Shown piece after piece: positions 46,405 to 56,010 of a DNA stretch of 64,000 bases. A program made the position numbers and the translations under genes. Position 1 is the first letter of the stretch. Every line of letters starts with the position of its first letter. The notes beneath the pieces are model-generated. The model ran no database searches, was not told the origin of the DNA, and was given only the letters and a program-made list of their open reading frames with translations. This DNA is from Alteromonas ponticola (GTDB lineage: Bacteria > Pseudomonadota > Gammaproteobacteria > Enterobacterales > Alteromonadaceae): contig NZ_JAATNW010000002.1 in assembly GCF_012911815.1 (NCBI RefSeq), positions 372,001 to 436,000 on the forward strand. Reading direction: 5' to 3'.

Positions 46405-47573
46405 GCTTTGTCCTCGCCTGCGACGACATCATGTTGGCCCAGTTCATTATCGCTGGTGGGCTGAAACAGTTTCCAGTTATCAAGCTCTGAACAAAATCGG
46501 CGCCACTCATCAAGGTGCTTGGATTCGGCTTTTTGTAGCGTATGTTGATGATAGTTTACCGGGTAAAGTAACCCAAAGCCTTGTTGAAGAAAGTCCTGTA
46601 AGTCTCCCATCGGCGGCTCCCATGCCTTGACCAGAACCAGTTTACACTGAGAAAACTGTTCGGCCTGCATTTGCTCTGCTTCGCTTGCCAGGGGTCCTGC
46701 CTTGAGCTTTAATTGCCCTGCGGTAACCGGCAGCTGCGACGTTATCTCATCAGGTAATGCACTCCAGTTCACCACTGCATATTCTTGTGGCAATTGATTA
46801 TGCACCTTACATAGCTCAAAGCGCTCTGGCTGTCGTCGTTTGTTTTGCTGAATTCGTTGATGCAGCTGTTGTTCAAAATCATTGTTTAGCCTGCGCTTGA
46901 TTATAAAGCGACTGACCACAAGCAGTACGCCTCTTAACAAAAACGCATAAAAGAGTTGGGTAGCCAGAATAAATGGCCACCACAAAGACAGGTTTGCCGG
47001 GTTTTCATACACTTGGGTTAATCGTGAGTCCTGAGTGCGTTCAAGCAATTCGATAGTAGGCTGCGCTGACTCCCAAAACCACCAGGGTGATGCAACAACC
47101 TTTAATAAGGGATAAATATCACTGGCCGTTAATAACGTGCTTCGCCACACAAAATTAATGTCGGTTGCCAGTAACAGTATGAGCAAAGTAAGAACGCCAG
47201 CCAGCGAGTAGGCTAACATGGCAAATTGGGTTTGAAGAAAAAACCAGTGTTTATCCAAGTGCCTCTGACGAAGCTGGCGCAGAACAGTTGATTGGGAAAC
47301 GCCTGAAAAAGAAAAAAAGCTGATTATTCGCGCCAGGTTTATACCTTTACCACGAACGAGTGAAAAGATGGAGGTAAACAGTCCAAGTAATGGAAACAGT
47401 AAAAAGACCAGCAACAGATAGAACAAATTTACCCGTCCCTGAGCATCGCCATTTAACAAAAAAAAGCTCAATATAAAGCCTAATAACAAACCACTGCATG
47501 CGATCACTGGCGAGATGCGCACGGTTTGTGAGACTTCGTCGTGGCTGGCTGCAGAAAATTCAGTTGCTGTCAC
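46401..47573 (-). CDS. DUF2868 membrane protein
   Basis: A 390-residue protein with four to five membrane segments in the first two thirds (about 25-60, 110-145, 165-190, 200-225) and a cytoplasmic C-terminal domain. It matches the DUF2868 family that precedes DUF3482 GTPases. The stop overlaps the GTPase start, so the two products probably work together at the inner membrane. Function is unknown. Confidence 0.8.
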   Translation of the reverse strand: MTATEFSAASHDEVSQTVRISPVIACSGLLLGFILSFFLLNGDAQGRVNLFYLLLVFLLFPLLGLFTSIFSLVRGKGINLARIISFFSFSGVSQSTVLRQLRQRHLDKHWFFLQTQFAMLAYSLAGVLTLLILLLATDINFVWRSTLLTASDIYPLLKVVASPWWFWESAQPTIELLERTQDSRLTQVYENPANLSLWWPFILATQLFYAFLLRGVLLVVSRFIIKRRLNNDFEQQLHQRIQQNKRRQPERFELCKVHNQLPQEYAVVNWSALPDEITSQLPVTAGQLKLKAGPLASEAEQMQAEQFSQCKLVLVKAWEPPMGDLQDFLQQGFGLLYPVNYHQHTLQKAESKHLDEWRRFCSELDNWKLFQPTSDNELGQHDVVAGEDKA

Positions 47574-47756
47574 ACTTCAACTCTAATTGGTTAAAATCAA
47601 TAGGCTTTTCAGATGGTACGTAATTAGTACTGTCTCTACAATCAAAAACCCAGTTTGGCCCATTCAAACCAGCCATTTTGACAATACAGCTGCGTCAGAC
47701 ATGCTCAGCAGCGCCATTAATACTGCCGCAGAGCTGGCAGAAAACGGATTTCTGTA

Positions 47757-48536
47757 TTAACTTTCCCACAACCCCCACTTTCGCAGAATACGTTCATATT
47801 CGCCATTTTGTTTCAGTGTTTTCAATCCATTTCTCAACGTTGTAACCAACGCCCTATCGGTATTAAGTCCCGTTGCCATTTGTAGCGGTAAACTGAGTTC
47901 ATCAATATCGAGTACCGACTCAAGCTTTGTCGCATCCAGACCCGCGTTTTCGACTTCGTGTTTACCTGAGACTGTGTTGGTCAGCACAAAATCAACACGT
48001 TCCATGTACAGTAACGTCCACAATTGACGGGTATTTTTAACCAGGGTTAAATTGGTTTGTTCAGAAAAACCGTTGGCTTTGAGATAAGCAGCCGAACCAT
48101 AACCACGCACTGTGGCAACACGCCAGTGTTTTGCCTGCTCCAGGTTTGTGACGTTAACATTATTGCGATGTGACAGCTTCAGCAATGATGCTTTGGCAAC
48201 GTGAACCAGTCCCAGCCATTGCAACTCGGATTCTCGAGAAGGTGTTTCCAACACCAGCATAAGTACAGAGTTGGGTGAATGCGTGGCCTCATGATAGGCT
48301 CTCGCCCACGGTAATTGCTCTAAGGTTGCATGAATACCCGTTTCACTAAAAAGCGCGTTTGCCAGATCGACCATTGCACCTTTGGTCTCACCATCTTCAT
48401 CAAGATAAAAATAAGGGGGGGCTATTTCACTATAAAAACGAATAACCTTTTTGGCCTGTTCACCATTCGCCAAGCCTGCGCTAACAAAAAAGAACAGTAG
48501 CATCGCTGCCATTCTAGCTTTAGTGGTAATGCTCAT
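47757..48536 (-). CDS. Periplasmic solute-binding protein (family 3 type)
   Basis: The 259-residue protein has a signal peptide (about 1-24, ending GLANG) and the type II periplasmic binding fold: IAPPYFYLDEDGETKGAMVDL at the start and a late EYERILRKWGL. It resembles the family 3 amino-acid-binding proteins that often stand alone in Alteromonadales. No permease or ATPase gene is adjacent, so the ligand and partner are unknown. Confidence 0.83.
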   Translation of the reverse strand: MSITTKARMAAMLLFFFVSAGLANGEQAKKVIRFYSEIAPPYFYLDEDGETKGAMVDLANALFSETGIHATLEQLPWARAYHEATHSPNSVLMLVLETPSRESELQWLGLVHVAKASLLKLSHRNNVNVTNLEQAKHWRVATVRGYGSAAYLKANGFSEQTNLTLVKNTRQLWTLLYMERVDFVLTNTVSGKHEVENAGLDATKLESVLDIDELSLPLQMATGLNTDRALVTTLRNGLKTLKQNGEYERILRKWGLWES

Positions 48537-48692
48537 AGACGTCTAACACAGTACAGCAGCAGGAATTCGACTTTTTAGTGTGGCTTCGGGTAAAAAAAAG
48601 ATTGCACAACCCTACTTACTACTGTTTAAATTTTAAACCACTTTATAAATGTACATTATAGGGCTTTTTTTGCAAAGGTATGTGGTGTGTGT

Positions 48693-49352
48693 TCAGGAAC
48701 GAGCTGTGTCGTGTTTGAATAACACCAAACTTAGCCATAGAAACCACAGAATTTGCCCCAGCCCAAATACAGCGCCTGCTTCGCTAAGCCCAGGCACAAT
48801 CGTAATACAACCCGCTATGCCCACCAACAAGCCGATGTAATTGAGCGTATTAGGTAGTGCCTTGCTACGTAAAGCGATAACGCTTATCATCAACACCCAT
48901 AAACCCCCAATCACTTCAACACCACCGCCTAAACCGTCTTGAATAGCGCCCAGTGTTTGCCACAACGACATTGCAAATTCGGGTTCTGACGGATATAGGG
49001 TGATGACTTTTTGCATACCTACATTGGCAATCATACCGCTGGCAATGAGTAGTCCCGCCCAAATAAAGCCAAGAACTTTTGCCGCACCCCGGCCAATCGA
49101 TTGTGCCTGACTGATACGCGCATCCAGCGCAATCGTGAGGAAAACCAGTACGATGCCGAACAAGGTATAGATGACACTGTTCCAAACAGAAAGCAGGGTT
49201 TGGTTGGCGATTAAAAATTCAAGCTTCTGCGCCTTGGTCCAGGCTGCGGCCTGCTCGGGAGAAAGCAGGAACGCCAGCACAGCGAAGCCAAATATATACG
49301 CACACCCTGCATACAAGGCAGCAATCCCACCCGTTGTTCTACTATTCATCAT
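48693..49352 (-). CDS. Multi-pass membrane protein, DUF4386-like
   Basis: A 219-residue protein with six or so membrane helices (about 7-30, 55-75, 88-110, 140-160, 170-190, 195-212). Topology and the GGxAALY start are like DUF4386 proteins, but the family match is tentative. The role is not known. Confidence 0.6.
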   Translation of the reverse strand: MMNSRTTGGIAALYAGCAYIFGFAVLAFLLSPEQAAAWTKAQKLEFLIANQTLLSVWNSVIYTLFGIVLVFLTIALDARISQAQSIGRGAAKVLGFIWAGLLIASGMIANVGMQKVITLYPSEPEFAMSLWQTLGAIQDGLGGGVEVIGGLWVLMISVIALRSKALPNTLNYIGLLVGIAGCITIVPGLSEAGAVFGLGQILWFLWLSLVLFKHDTARS

Positions 49353-49505
49353 TTACCAATCATGTTTTATTATTCATGTTAACTGTACGACATATTAGAA
49401 CGTTGGGTGAGGTGTTATTGTTACAGAATATTTACGCGGACACTCCCCCTCCCGGCGTATTTAAACAGGGTTAAATACGCATTCATCGCAGAGGGAAGCC
49501 GAAAC

Positions 49506-49904
49506 TTACATTGATTGCGGAAGGGCGAAATAGATTAGTGCCAGGGAGACAGCAAAGCCTACCAGCCAAGCTGAGCTTCGTAACAGATGAATATTGAACC
49601 AGTAGGCAAAAAGGTAAACAGTGCGGGCGACCACGAAGGTAATCGCCAGATTGACAATCAGCGGCCCAGTGGTATTCGTGGCGATGCAGGCCAATAAACC
49701 AGGAGCAAACATGGTCAGCGCTTCAAAACAATTCTCGTGAGCGGCTCTGGCTCTGGCACCAAACCCCGTTAAACTGGCCTGTTGAGCACGGGGCTCTTTA
49801 TTGTTATAGCCCCCTTCCTGCTTATTCTGAGCATAGGCTAACGGGACTTTGGCCAGAATCGGCATTAATGTTGCGATAAATAAACAAAGTAAAAGTAGCG
49901 TCAT
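49506..49904 (-). CDS. MAPEG family membrane protein
   Basis: The 132-residue protein has four membrane helices and the MAPEG signature region RARAAHENCFEAL (about 51-63). MAPEG proteins include microsomal glutathione transferases, but many bacterial members are uncharacterised. It is transcribed alone and lies 92 bases after the DUF2007 gene. Confidence 0.85.
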   Translation of the reverse strand: MTLLLLCLFIATLMPILAKVPLAYAQNKQEGGYNNKEPRAQQASLTGFGARARAAHENCFEALTMFAPGLLACIATNTTGPLIVNLAITFVVARTVYLFAYWFNIHLLRSSAWLVGFAVSLALIYFALPQSM

Positions 49905-49996
49905 TTATGGCATCTCTTTTTAAAAAGAAGGGTGTATTTCAAAAGATTAAAGCAGAATTTAGCCATGGAATAAAGCGCTATGGCGTGGAGACATGG

Positions 49997-50338
49997 TTAA
50001 CTCGAAGGAACAAAGCGCTGTTCAAACTCGCATTGCCAGCAACTTTCAAATTCGGGCTCGTTAAGCTCGTGGCATTGTGGGCACTGCCATAACTGTGCGC
50101 ACATTTTATCATTATCGTCCTGCAAGTTTTGTTTTAAAACATCAATAACTTTGCTGGCTTTTGCTTCCCAGGTGTCGTCTATCAACCATATTTCAGGCAT
50201 TACCTCCTGCCATGGGAGTTCACCGATAGCACCGCTAATGAACTCGTTTTTCATCAGATAGGGAATATCTAATGCTTCAAGTTCACTGCGGACTTGCTGA
50301 ACTAAAAACCGATCATCGCTGGCAAACAGCTTTTTCAT
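49997..50338 (-). CDS. DUF2007-type protein with C-terminal zinc ribbon
   Basis: A 113-residue cytoplasmic protein. The N-terminal half (KKLFASDDRFLVQQVRSELEAL...) is the DUF2007 putative signal-transducing domain and the C-terminal end carries four cysteines, CPQC and CWQC, fitting a zinc ribbon. It follows pilU by two bases, so it is probably co-transcribed with pilTU. Function is unknown. Confidence 0.75.
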   Translation of the reverse strand: MKKLFASDDRFLVQQVRSELEALDIPYLMKNEFISGAIGELPWQEVMPEIWLIDDTWEAKASKVIDVLKQNLQDDNDKMCAQLWQCPQCHELNEPEFESCWQCEFEQRFVPSS

Positions 50339-50340
50339 GT

Positions 50341-51450
50341 TTAATCCATATCAATGGAAACATTTGATAACGAACCCAAACCTGACCCTTCGTTGGTGTC
50401 TAACTTAATCATCAAACGTAAATCGTTTGGTGAGTCAGCATTATGTAATGCCTGATCAAGCTGAATACGGCCGGCTTTGTACAAATCGTATAGCGCCATA
50501 TCAAAGCTCTGCATACCCATCTCGCGACCTTTTTTCATCGCATCTTTCAGACCACCGATTTCGTTTCGTTGGATCAAGTCAGAAACGAGAGGTGAATTCA
50601 GTAGAATTTCAATAGCAGCCACCCGCCCTTTGCCATCAGTAGTGGGGACGAGTTGTTGCGCCACTATCGCACGGATATTTAAGCTTAAGTCAAAGCGTAG
50701 CTTATCATGCATATCTTTTGGAGCCAGGTGCATTATACGCTCTATCGCCTGATTAGCGTTGTTAGCGTGCAACGTTGCCACACATAAATGGCCGGTATCT
50801 GCAAAAGACATGGCATATTCCATGGTCTCCATCGATCGGATTTCACCTATCAATATAACGTCCGGTGCCTGGCGCAAGGAGCTTTTCAGCGCATCATCAA
50901 ATGACTGTGTATCAATGCCGACCTCTCGTTGTGTGACCACGCAGTTACGATGTTCGTGGACAAACTCAATGGGGTCTTCGATGGTGAGAATATGGCCGTG
51001 AGAGTTTTCGTTTCGATGACCAATTAAGGCCGCAAGGGATGTCGACTTACCGGTTCCGGTTCCACCCACGAACAACACCAGGCCCCGTTTGGCCATAATG
51101 ATATCTTTTAGTACTGGCGGCAGCCCTAACGAATCTGCCTGTGGAATTTGGGTGACAATGCGACGCACTACCATGCCAGCTTTATCCCGCTGCCAGAATG
51201 CACTGCAACGGAAACGTCCTACTCCATCGCGGGCGATGGCGAAATTACATTCTTTACTGATATGAAAGGTGTCCTGCTGCTTCTCATCCATGGCCTCATG
51301 CACAAGCGCTAACGCATCGGCATCCGATAATGGCGAGTCAGTGAACGGTGCCATCTTGCCATTCACTTTGGCACTCACCGGGAAACCCGACGTTACAAAT
51401 AAATCAGACGCCGACGTTTCGACCATTTTTTCTAAAAACGAATCCAGCAT
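50341..51450 (-). CDS. pilU: Type IV pilus retraction ATPase PilU
   Basis: PilU is the PilT-dependent retraction ATPase. The 369-residue protein has the N-terminal PAS-like region, Walker A GGTGTGKST (129-137), the Asp box and Walker B (DVILIGEIRSMETM) and a conserved HLCVATLHANNA His box. The C-terminal extension of about 25 residues is typical of PilU. It follows the broken pilT by 16 bases. Confidence 0.95.
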   Translation of the reverse strand: MLDSFLEKMVETSASDLFVTSGFPVSAKVNGKMAPFTDSPLSDADALALVHEAMDEKQQDTFHISKECNFAIARDGVGRFRCSAFWQRDKAGMVVRRIVTQIPQADSLGLPPVLKDIIMAKRGLVLFVGGTGTGKSTSLAALIGHRNENSHGHILTIEDPIEFVHEHRNCVVTQREVGIDTQSFDDALKSSLRQAPDVILIGEIRSMETMEYAMSFADTGHLCVATLHANNANQAIERIMHLAPKDMHDKLRFDLSLNIRAIVAQQLVPTTDGKGRVAAIEILLNSPLVSDLIQRNEIGGLKDAMKKGREMGMQSFDMALYDLYKAGRIQLDQALHNADSPNDLRLMIKLDTNEGSGLGSLSNVSIDMD

Positions 51451-51466
51451 AATGTGCTCCTAATCG

Positions 51467-52503
51467 CTAACCCATTTTAGCTTTATCGATAGACTTTGCC
51501 GCAGCATCTTGATGGGATACCACGCCCATGGCGACCAGCTTTTGCAGACACTGATCCATGGTTTGCATTCCATGCGCCTGGCCTGTCTGGATCACAGAGT
51601 ACATTTGCGGCACTTTATCTTCCCGGATCAGGTTGCGAATCGCCGGTATACCCACCATGATTTCATGGGCCGCTACCCTGCCCCCCCCAATTTTCTTCAA
51701 CAGTGTTTGCGAAATGACCGCACGCAGTGATTCGGAGAGCATTGAGCGCACCATAGCTTTTTCTTCTGCCGGGAAAACATCAATGATACGGTCGATGGTT
51801 TTAGGGGCTGAGTTGGTGTGCAAGGTACCAAATACCAAATGCCCGGTTTCTGCCGCGGACATGGCCAGACGGATGGTTTCCAGGTCACGTAATTCACCCA
51901 CCAGAATGACGTCAGGATCTTCACGCAACGCAGAGCGTAGTGCGTTAGAAAAACTATGCGTGTCACGGTGTACTTCACGCTGGTTAAGCACACTCAGTTT
52001 ATTTTCGTGCACAAATTCAATTGGATCTTCGATGGTCAGGATATGTTCACGCTTGTACGAGTTAATATGATCGACCATGGCGGCAAGGGTAGTACTCTTA
52101 CCCGAGCCTGTTGCTCCGGTTACCAACACCAACCCGGTGGGCTGATTGATAATATCTTTAAAATGGCCGGACAGCCCAGTTCATCCAGAGTTAATACGCG
52201 ACTGGGAATGGTACGCAATACGGCTGCCGCACCGCGGTTTTGGACAAACGCATTGACCCTGAAGCGCGACAAATCTTTCACTTCAAACGAGAAATCGGTT
52301 TCGAGATTTTCTTCGTATTCTTTACGCTGACGATCATTCATGATTTCATAAACCAGCGCATGTACTTGCTTGTGATCAAGCTCAGGCACATTCAGGCGGC
52401 GCATCTCGCCGTCAACGCGAATGATCGGAGGTAAGCCAGCTGACAAGTGCAAGTCGGAGGCGTTATTTTTTACACTGAAAGCTAAAAGTTCGGTAATATC
52501 CAA
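51467..52503 (-). pseudogene. pilT: Type IV pilus retraction ATPase PilT, single-base frameshift
   Basis: Two out-of-register frames together make a full PilT. The N-terminal part starts at TTG 52503 (GGAGAG six bases upstream; product LDITELLAF...) and runs to ...LGCPAI. The C-terminal part continues KDIINQPTGLVLVTGATGSGKSTT, with Walker B and His boxes intact, to the stop at 51467. The registers cross at an A run at 52160-52163 (T run on the coding strand), where one missing base explains the break. Restoring one T gives 1038 bases, or 345 residues, the normal PilT length. This is either a real loss of twitching retraction, phase variation at the homopolymer, or a sequencing error. Confidence 0.9.
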
Positions 52504-52532
52504 GGCTATCTCTCCAAAACTTATGGTGACTA

Positions 52533-53219
52533 ATGCAAACAATAGCAGAACGCCTGCAATCCGCCTATGTACGGATAGATCAGGCCACTGATGATGCCCA
52601 TCGTCCCCGAAATTCAGTGAGATTACTAGCCGTTAGTAAGACCAAACCGGTATCTGATATCACTCAAGCGTATGAAGCGGGACACCGTTTATTTGGTGAA
52701 AATTACGTGCAGGAAGGGGTAGATAAAATCGGTCAGCTGCAACACTTGAGCGATATCGAATGGCATATGATTGGCCCCATCCAATCGAATAAAACCAAAC
52801 TGGTTGCTACCCATTTTGACTGGGTGCAATCTATCGATCGCGCGAAAATAGCTCGCCGACTGAATGATCAGCGGCCTGATACCAGCCCCCCCTTAAACTG
52901 CTGCATTCAGGTCAACATAAACGATGAAACATCTAAATCTGGCGTTCACCCTAAGCAATTGCAAGAACTTGTTGAAATTGTAGAATCTCTCCCCCATCTC
53001 ACTCTACGGGGGTTGATGGCAATACCAAAAGCGCGCATGACTCAGGAAGAGCAAGAAGCAACGCTTCACACGCTTGAGGAATTATTCAGTGAATATCGTA
53101 CAAAGCTGAGCAATTTTGATACCCTGTCCGTAGGTATGAGCGATGATGTGGAGGCGGCCATACAGCACGGTTCAACCATGGTTCGAATCGGCTCAGCTAT
53201 TTTTGGCGCGCGTGACTAA
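52533..53219 (+). CDS. yggS: YggS-type PLP-binding protein
   Basis: A 228-residue single-domain PLP protein that helps maintain pyridoxal phosphate balance. LLAVSKTKP carries the PLP lysine (Lys36), with HMIGPIQSNK and the late SVGMSDDVEAAIQHGSTMVRIG phosphate-binding motif. Its start lies 29 bases from the divergent pilT start, so the promoters overlap. proC follows after 45 bases. Confidence 0.96.
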   Translation: MQTIAERLQSAYVRIDQATDDAHRPRNSVRLLAVSKTKPVSDITQAYEAGHRLFGENYVQEGVDKIGQLQHLSDIEWHMIGPIQSNKTKLVATHFDWVQSIDRAKIARRLNDQRPDTSPPLNCCIQVNINDETSKSGVHPKQLQELVEIVESLPHLTLRGLMAIPKARMTQEEQEATLHTLEELFSEYRTKLSNFDTLSVGMSDDVEAAIQHGSTMVRIGSAIFGARD

Positions 53220-53264
53220 ACACTACAGCAACGCAACACAAATCAATTAGTTAAAAGGGTTTTC

Positions 53265-54086
53265 ATGCAACATAAAAAATTGGCATTTATTGGTGCAGGC
53301 AATATGGCGCGCAGTATCATTAGTGGTTTAATCCACTCTGGTTATCCTGCAGATCACATTATGGCAAGCAATCCCGGCATGCCAAGACTGGAAAAGCTTG
53401 AACAGGATTTCGGGGTAAAAATCACGCAATCAAATGATGAAGCCTGTCAATTTGCTGAGGCCATTGTGTTAGCAGTAAAACCACAAATTATGGGCGAAAT
53501 GTGTGCAAAGCTTAATCAGAACAACGACCTGACAGGCAAGTTGTTTTTGTCTATTGCCGCCGGGTTGCCTGTTTCGCGTTTGCAGGAAATGTTAGGCGGT
53601 GACTACCCTGTCGTGCGCATTATGCCCAATACGCCCAGTTTGCTTGGCAAAGGGATGTCAGGGATGTATGCGGACAATTCAGTTACTGAAGCCAGCAAAC
53701 ATTACGTTGATGATGTCATGGGTAGTGTAGGCGAAACGATCTGGGTCGATAAAGAGGACGATATAAACGGTGTGATTGCCGCCGCAGGCAGCAGCCCCGC
53801 GTATTTCTTTTTGTTTTTACAGGCGATGCAGGAAGAATCCATGCGCATGGGATTCGATAAAGACGACGCCAGATTGATGGTACAACAGGCGATGCTTGGT
53901 GCGGCTGAAATGGTATGTCAAAACCCGGAGCTAGAACTAAGCGAATTACGTGCGCAGGTGACATCTAAGGGCGGTACCACGGCGGCAGCGGTTAATACAC
54001 TGATTGACCAGGGCCTGGAAAAGATTGTCGCAAAAGCAATGCAGGCGGCAGTTGACCGCGCTGATGAAATGGCTAAACAACTTTAA
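53265..54086 (+). CDS. proC: Pyrroline-5-carboxylate reductase
   Basis: ProC reduces pyrroline-5-carboxylate to proline with NAD(P)H. The 273-residue protein has GAGNMA (10-15) for nucleotide binding and the C-terminal signature TSKGGTTAAAVNTL. It lies between yggS and yggT as in many gammaproteobacteria. Confidence 0.97.
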   Translation: MQHKKLAFIGAGNMARSIISGLIHSGYPADHIMASNPGMPRLEKLEQDFGVKITQSNDEACQFAEAIVLAVKPQIMGEMCAKLNQNNDLTGKLFLSIAAGLPVSRLQEMLGGDYPVVRIMPNTPSLLGKGMSGMYADNSVTEASKHYVDDVMGSVGETIWVDKEDDINGVIAAAGSSPAYFFLFLQAMQEESMRMGFDKDDARLMVQQAMLGAAEMVCQNPELELSELRAQVTSKGGTTAAAVNTLIDQGLEKIVAKAMQAAVDRADEMAKQL

Positions 54087-54109
54087 TAATTTTCAGGAAG
54101 TTTATTGAA

Positions 54110-54652
54110 ATGAACGCTTCGGTATTTCTTATCAGCACGTTGTTTAACTTGTATCTGATGGTAGTCATTTTACGTTTGTGGCTACAGTTGGTGCGCGCTG
54201 ACTTTTATAATCCGCTGAGCCAGTTCGTGGTAAAGGCCACTCACCCGATTGTTGGGCCTTTGCGACGTATTATCCCCTCTATAGGGCGCTTTGATACCGC
54301 TACCTTTGTACTGGCATTGCTGGTTTCATTTATCAAAGTGGCGACGCTGTCGTTTGTATTTGGGAGTGGCACCATTCATGTTGTGGGCTTCATTGTTTAC
54401 GCCTTTTTTGACGTGATTAAAGAAGCATTATCATTAATGTTCTGGGTGCTGATTATTCGTGCCATCCTCAGTTGGTTCTCGCAGGGTCAAAACCCCATAG
54501 AGTATGTGTTACATCAACTTACCGAACCCTTTTTGGCCCCCATCAGGAAAGTGCTGCCTCCGATAGGTGGATTAGACTTATCAGTGCTGGTCGCTATAAT
54601 TGCTTTACAGTTTTTACAACTGCTTATCCAGGATAGCTTTGGCTTGTATTGA
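54110..54652 (+). CDS. YggT family membrane protein
   Basis: A 180-residue protein with two YggT repeats, each with paired membrane helices and the PFLAPIRKVLPPIGGLDLS-type motif (also PLRRIIPSIGRFDTA in the first half). Family members affect osmotic tolerance and membrane protein assembly, but the mechanism is unknown. It follows proC by 23 bases. Confidence 0.93.
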   Translation: MNASVFLISTLFNLYLMVVILRLWLQLVRADFYNPLSQFVVKATHPIVGPLRRIIPSIGRFDTATFVLALLVSFIKVATLSFVFGSGTIHVVGFIVYAFFDVIKEALSLMFWVLIIRAILSWFSQGQNPIEYVLHQLTEPFLAPIRKVLPPIGGLDLSVLVAIIALQFLQLLIQDSFGLY

Positions 54653-54659
54653 GGCAACG

Positions 54660-55112
54660 ATGAAGACACTTTTCCCTCCCGCTGTTGTGCGCTTTAATCT
54701 GTTTGTATTAGCAATCAGTTGCCTGTTTGCCGTTGCTCCGGCAATGGCTGAACAAAAACAAGTGCTGGGCGATTATGAAGTGCACTACATGGTGGTTAAC
54801 AGTACCTTTTTTACCCCTGAAGTTGCGCGTAATTACGACTTGGTTCGCAGTCGGTATAACGCACTGATCAATATCGCGGTATTGGATAAAGACAGTAAAA
54901 AAGCACTGGATGTTGCCCTGTCAGGCAAAGCAACTAACCTTATTGGCACAACCAAACCGTTGAACTTCAAAAAGGTTAAAGAGGGTGAATCAATTTACTA
55001 TCTGGCTACCTTACCGGTGAACGATGCTGAAACCTACCGCTTTGTGATCAATGTGCAAATAGGTAACGACAGCAAGCAACTTAAATTTCAGCAAAAAATC
55101 TATCTTGATTGA
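54660..55112 (+). CDS. DUF4426 exported protein
   Basis: A 150-residue protein with a signal peptide (about 1-31, ending AMA) and a beta-rich domain of the DUF4426 family (YEVHYMVVNSTF, EVARNYDLVRSRYNALINIAV). The start is ATG 54660, after the yggT stop; a longer frame inside yggT is not used. It completes the yggS-proC-yggT run typical of Alteromonadales. Function is unknown. Confidence 0.85.
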   Translation: MKTLFPPAVVRFNLFVLAISCLFAVAPAMAEQKQVLGDYEVHYMVVNSTFFTPEVARNYDLVRSRYNALINIAVLDKDSKKALDVALSGKATNLIGTTKPLNFKKVKEGESIYYLATLPVNDAETYRFVINVQIGNDSKQLKFQQKIYLD

Positions 55113-55137
55113 GTAACAGGCGCTAAGTTCGCAACGT

Positions 55138-55473
55138 TTAAAATTGATCAAACATAATTTTGTTACCATCTGGATCGGTTAACACACAGTGTCCCGGTCC
55201 TTCTTCTCCTTTCACCGACACCTCCATGTTAATGCCTTCGCTTTTCAACTTTTTCTCGATAGCTCTGACATCAGCAGGATTAAACGTCAGAATATTGTCT
55301 TCAAACATCCCCTCAAACAACCCCAACATCACGCTTCCATTTTGCATGATTAACCATTTGTCTTCGATAGAACCGCATCGTTCCATAGCGCAAAAACCCA
55401 GCGCTTCATAAAACTTAAGCGAAGCGCGAATATCTTTGACTGCTAAGCTCAACGAAAATTGACCGAGTTCCAT
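55138..55473 (-). CDS. VOC (glyoxalase/bleomycin-resistance fold) protein
   Basis: A 111-residue protein starting MELGQFSLSLAVKDIRAS, with the VOC signatures SLKFYEALGF and LTDPDGNKIMF. The ATG at 55473 has AGGGGAG upstream and is preferred to 55497. Members are small metal-binding enzymes or binding proteins; the substrate is not known. Confidence 0.85.
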   Translation of the reverse strand: MELGQFSLSLAVKDIRASLKFYEALGFCAMERCGSIEDKWLIMQNGSVMLGLFEGMFEDNILTFNPADVRAIEKKLKSEGINMEVSVKGEEGPGHCVLTDPDGNKIMFDQF

Positions 55474-55602
55474 TTTACTCCCCTGATCTATGTTCAAAGT
55501 GTATAACTTTTGGCCAAAATAATTAAAATATCAAATTGGATTGCTGTTTGTTCTGCTCTGGCACCGAAAAAAGCGGAGTCTGGATGCGCCGCCCTAATCC
55601 AC

Positions 55603-55839
55603 TTACGATTTAAAAAAGGTCGATTGAATTTTATTAAATGCACTAAACAGGACGGCAAACAGCAGGAAATTAGCCATTAATTCAAGCCAGGTTTCCATTT
55701 CCCACATCACCTTGAGCTCTTTGCCCACTACGCCATATAGAAGAATGATGCAGGCCATTGCTAAACAGGATGACAAAAAATGTTTTAGCGCATTATTGAT
55801 TCGCATAGTTTCTACTACTACGAGGGGCCGTTTTGCCAT
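55603..55839 (-). CDS. Small two-helix membrane protein, unknown
   Basis: A 78-residue frame with two membrane helices (about 24-42 and 54-70) joined by an acidic loop (KELKVMWEMETWLEL). The start could also be Met12 (55806). I do not recognise a family. It is supported mainly by its membrane-protein composition and lack of a competing frame. Confidence 0.45.
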   Translation of the reverse strand: MAKRPLVVVETMRINNALKHFLSSCLAMACIILLYGVVGKELKVMWEMETWLELMANFLLFAVLFSAFNKIQSTFFKS

Positions 55840-56010
55840 TTCCCGATGAGATGTTGTAGCAAATCAGTGCGGGTTAACCGCGTGCCCCATTGACACGGGA
55901 TTGTTATACAATATCACCCATTGCTGCCTTTAAAACTGTACTGAAGTTTGGAAAATCGTTTTAGTAAATTAATTAAGCGGAAAAGGAGGTCAGCACTATG
56001 GTGCGACCTG

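Noticed and set aside
49907..50092. 61-codon plus-strand frame between the MAPEG and DUF2007 genes
   Set aside because: Its second half is antisense to the DUF2007 gene's zinc-ribbon end; the first half has basic composition but no support.
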